Source of the DNA: Gammaproteobacteria bacterium | GTDB taxonomy: Bacteria > Pseudomonadota > Gammaproteobacteria > SZUA-152 | Assembly (NCBI GenBank): GCA_021648485.1 | Contig: JAKISS010000013.1 | Span: 1 to 56,430 of the forward strand | Length of the DNA: 56,430 nt | Reading direction: 5' to 3' | Shown: positions 54,520 to 56,430 of the stretch, in pieces | How the letters are laid out: the number at the start of each line of letters is the position of its first letter | How positions within the stretch are numbered: position 1 is the stretch's first letter | Made by a program: the position numbers and the translations under genes | Notes under the pieces: generated by a model | Database searches by the model: none | Told to the model about the DNA's origin: nothing | Seen by the model: only the letters and a program-made list of their open reading frames with translations

Positions 54520-55017
54520 ATGAGCCAAAAAGACAAAGGCCAACAACTGGAATGCGAAGCAATCGTTGATTCTTCGTTAGGGCAGGAACTGGAAAAGGAT
54601 GAATGCCAGGTACTGACAAGCGTGATGAAAGCACACACACTGACCGATGGTGAAGTGTTGGTGAAAGAAGGGGAGGATGACAACCGGCTGTTTATTCTGA
54701 CGAAAGGAAAACTTATTGTCAGTAGTGAGATTGATGGAAAGAATGTCCCTGTTTACACCATGAAAGTAGGGGAGTGCGCAGGCACCCGCGCTTTTGTAGA
54801 CCTGGCACCTCGTCGGGCAACCCTGACAGCGGAAGGCGATACTATGGTTTATACCTTGGACCCCGCTGATTTTGAACGTCTGCTGGAGTTACATCCACGT
54901 ATCGTTTACAAAGTCATGCGTGGTTTGTTTCGTTTAACGCATATGAATTTGATGCGCATGAATGTGGAAACACAGGAGTTATCCAATTACATCCATAAGT
55001 CGGGCGGGCGGTATTAG
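54520..55017 (+). CDS. Cyclic nucleotide-binding domain protein
   Basis: A 165-residue protein consisting mainly of one cNMP-binding beta-barrel: LTDGEVLVKEGEDDNRLFILTKGKLIV, then YTMKVGECAGTRAFVDLAPRRATLTAEGDTMVYTLDPADFERLL. The phosphate-binding cassette is degenerate (GECAGTRAF...PRRATL), so nucleotide binding is uncertain. No DNA-binding helix-turn-helix follows, so it is not a CRP-type regulator; it may be a stand-alone regulatory module. It starts 112 bases after ligA and is followed by about 200 bases without a gene. Confidence 0.85.
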   Translation: MSQKDKGQQLECEAIVDSSLGQELEKDECQVLTSVMKAHTLTDGEVLVKEGEDDNRLFILTKGKLIVSSEIDGKNVPVYTMKVGECAGTRAFVDLAPRRATLTAEGDTMVYTLDPADFERLLELHPRIVYKVMRGLFRLTHMNLMRMNVETQELSNYIHKSGGRY

Positions 55018-55229
55018 CCTCCTTAAAAGTCTTTTGACGGGGGTTTACGTTTTACGCCTTTTCGGATTACTGGAATGGGCGGGCCGTAGATGCCCCGCCG
55101 GCTGGGCCGGAACTGGATGAAGAGACAGTGTGTAGGCAAGTGTGTATAGTAAAAAGTATACGTTTCTCGCCCTGCATTTCCGGGGAATGGGTTTAACCTG
55201 ATGGGTGCCTTTATTTTTTTAACTTGATT

Positions 55230-55862
55230 ATGAAGCTGAATGAAAAAAATATATTTTTGCAAAGTAAATATAATGTAACCGCATTTTTTTACGATATTCT
55301 GGATTATCCCTGGGAAAGGCGATATCGAAAATGGCGACCGGCTCTGGTGGATGATTTGCGGGGAAAAGTGCTGGAAGCGGGCGTTGGTACGGGAAGGAAT
55401 CTGGCATTTTACCATCAGGATGTTGAGCTGTTGGGTATCGAGCTTAATGCGCATATGTTGCGCAAGGCGGAAAAACGTAAGGTGAAGGCCCGGTGTGATG
55501 TCACCTTGATCAATGAAGATGCTACCGTTATGTCATCGGTACCTTCTGGTCAATTTGATTGGGTTTTTTCCACGTTTATGTGCTGCGTGATGCCGGATGA
55601 TGTACAGGCTCTGGCTATTGAACAGTTTGCCAGGGTGTTGAAGCCGGGAGGACGATTCCGGCTGTTGGAGATGGTGTATTCAAAGAATGAGAGAATGCGA
55701 AAAAAACAGGCAGCTTTTGCGCCTTTTGTGGAAAAGGTTTATGGCGCGAGATTTGACCGGAATACGCTTCGGTATCTTGAGCAATCAGCAACGTTAACAG
55801 TGAGCAGCACGTCTTTTTTAAAAGATGATACTTATTTGTTGATTGAAGGTGTCCGTGATTAA
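55230..55862 (+). CDS. Class I SAM-dependent methyltransferase
   Basis: A 210-residue methyltransferase. The SAM-binding glycine motif is VLEAGVGTGRNLAFY, followed by the acidic strand end GIELNAHML and the later motifs INEDATVMSS and FDWVFSTFMCCVMP, then LKPGGRFRLLEMVY. It resembles the UbiE/PMT-like group acting on lipids or small molecules, but substrate cannot be read. The ATG at 55230 is preferred to the TTG two codons upstream. No operon partner is seen. Confidence 0.88.
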   Translation: MKLNEKNIFLQSKYNVTAFFYDILDYPWERRYRKWRPALVDDLRGKVLEAGVGTGRNLAFYHQDVELLGIELNAHMLRKAEKRKVKARCDVTLINEDATVMSSVPSGQFDWVFSTFMCCVMPDDVQALAIEQFARVLKPGGRFRLLEMVYSKNERMRKKQAAFAPFVEKVYGARFDRNTLRYLEQSATLTVSSTSFLKDDTYLLIEGVRD

Positions 55863-55887
55863 GCAGGTTGTCGGGCTATAAAAATCC

Positions 55888-55959
55888 AACGCAAAGGCGC
55901 GAAGACGCAGAGAGCGCAATAAAAACGCTGTGTTTTCTGCGTCTTCGCGCCTCTGCGTT
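55888..55959. repeat. Long hairpin of the CGCAAAGGCGC repeat family
   Basis: The arms AACGCAAAGGCGCGAAGACG.. and its near-perfect inverse (one mismatch in about 24 bases) flank about 24 bases. The same repeat is found at 39575-39760. It lies between convergent genes (methyltransferase and transaldolase) and could serve as a bidirectional terminator. Confidence 0.8.
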
Positions 55960-55999
55960 AAATACTCATTGGTTGCGCACCTTGTTGTCGGTGATTTCT

Positions 56000-56430
56000 T
56001 CAGGCTGCCTGCTGTCGTGCGATGTCCTGCACCAGTTGTTCCAGTTTCAAGGTGTCAGTGGTGAAACCGCGAATGCCTTCGGCCAGTTTTTCAGTGGCCA
56101 TGGCATCTTCGTTCATCATCCAGCGGAAGCGGTTTTCATTGAGTTCGATGCGTTCAATGGATGTCTTACTGGCCATTTCCGGTGACAGTTTGCGTGGTAG
56201 TTCACCTTCGCTGTTTTGTAATTCTTCCATCAGCGCAGGCGCAATAGTGAGCAGGTCACAGCCCGCCAGTTCGGTGATTTCACTGCTGTTGCGGAAGCTG
56301 GCACCCATCACTACGGTGGAGTAACCGAATTTTTTGAAATACTGATAAATCGTACTGACGGATTTCACGCCAGGATCGTCAGCTGCTGCATAGCCCTCTA
56401 CGCCTTCGGCTTTTTTGTACCAGTCCATGA
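56000..56430 (-). CDS. tal: Transaldolase, C-terminal part (5' truncated by window edge)
   Basis: C-terminal 142 residues of a TalB-type transaldolase of the pentose phosphate pathway. Seen: [53 protein letters not shown] and the C-terminal helix ending [21 protein letters not shown]. The Schiff-base lysine lies further upstream, outside the window. The frame runs to the window end, so the first Met in view is internal, not the start. Confidence 0.93.
   Translation of the reverse strand, partial: MDWYKKAEGVEGYAAADDPGVKSVSTIYQYFKKFGYSTVVMGASFRNSSEITELAGCDLLTIAPALMEELQNSEGELPRKLSPEMASKTSIERIELNENRFRWMMNEDAMATEKLAEGIRGFTTDTLKLEQLVQDIARQQAA

Overview
The window looks like a chromosomal segment of a respiring gammaproteobacterium. 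The evidence is a full-length GlnD of the enterobacterial type, FliI, MsrPQ, a CsiV-like protein, a methylthioinosine-phosphorylase-type nucleosidase, MogA and dense Shine-Dalgarno-led operons. Both edges cut genes: fliI on the left and a transaldolase on the right. Housekeeping genes flank a central accessory block of about 35 kb (roughly 6.8-41.3 kb) that is full of redox proteins.

Layout. 0-6.5 kb: fliI 3' part, an AT-rich gap, a diheme peroxidase-family protein, a DUF3592 protein and glnD. 6.8-21.2 kb (minus strand, probably one transcription unit): HEAT-repeat protein, secreted cupredoxin-like protein, 39-residue membrane peptide, tandem UspA protein with a tail of PCP-reductase-like repeats, radical SAM/SPASM protein with the same kind of tail, protoporphyrinogen oxidase, small membrane protein, sensor kinase, NtrC-type regulator and moaA. 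22.2-25.3 kb: LuxR-type regulator and a 766-residue diheme protein. 26.0-31.9 kb: two tiny membrane proteins, a cytochrome bd-like membrane protein without a CydB, a triheme cytochrome c, and a triheme cytochrome c fused to an ethylbenzene-dehydrogenase-type heme b domain. 32.5-38.3 kb: two diheme peroxidases, a Tat-exported Rieske protein and an AioA-family molybdoenzyme. This is the gene set of dissimilatory iodate reductase (idrP1/P2/B/A). 38.6-41.0 kb: mogA, an Rrf2/NsrR-like regulator and a porin. 41.4-56.4 kb: DUF1566 protein, ISL3-type transposase remnant, apbE-DUF3570-DUF4266-tlpA cluster, msrPQ, MscS channel, DsrE protein, hpt, a methylthioinosine phosphorylase, csiV-like gene, def, ligA, cyclic-nucleotide-binding protein, methyltransferase and tal.

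The strongest structural observation is regulatory. Four separate transcription units (HEAT/Usp/rSAM operon, bd-like/cytochrome operon, idr-like operon, porin) each have a -24/-12 sigma-54 promoter. Each promoter has one to three copies of a 15-bp palindrome, TGAAC-N5-GTTCA, about 110-245 bp upstream. The only sigma-54 activator in the window is the NtrC-type regulator paired with a Cache/PAS sensor kinase inside the first operon. The simplest model is one two-component, sigma-54-dependent regulon that builds an entire respiratory module: molybdoenzyme, peroxidases, cytochromes, oxidase-like membrane protein, copper protein, cofactor supply (MoaA, MogA, HemY, radical SAM) and an outer-membrane pore. 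Substitution of the arsenite-pocket glutamate in the molybdoenzyme, plus the two peroxidases, favours iodate (or another oxyanion) chemistry over arsenite oxidation. The bd-like/cytochrome c/EB_dh module recalls nitrite-oxidiser electron transport and leaves the direction of electron flow open.

All family assignments are from reading motifs. No database search was run.
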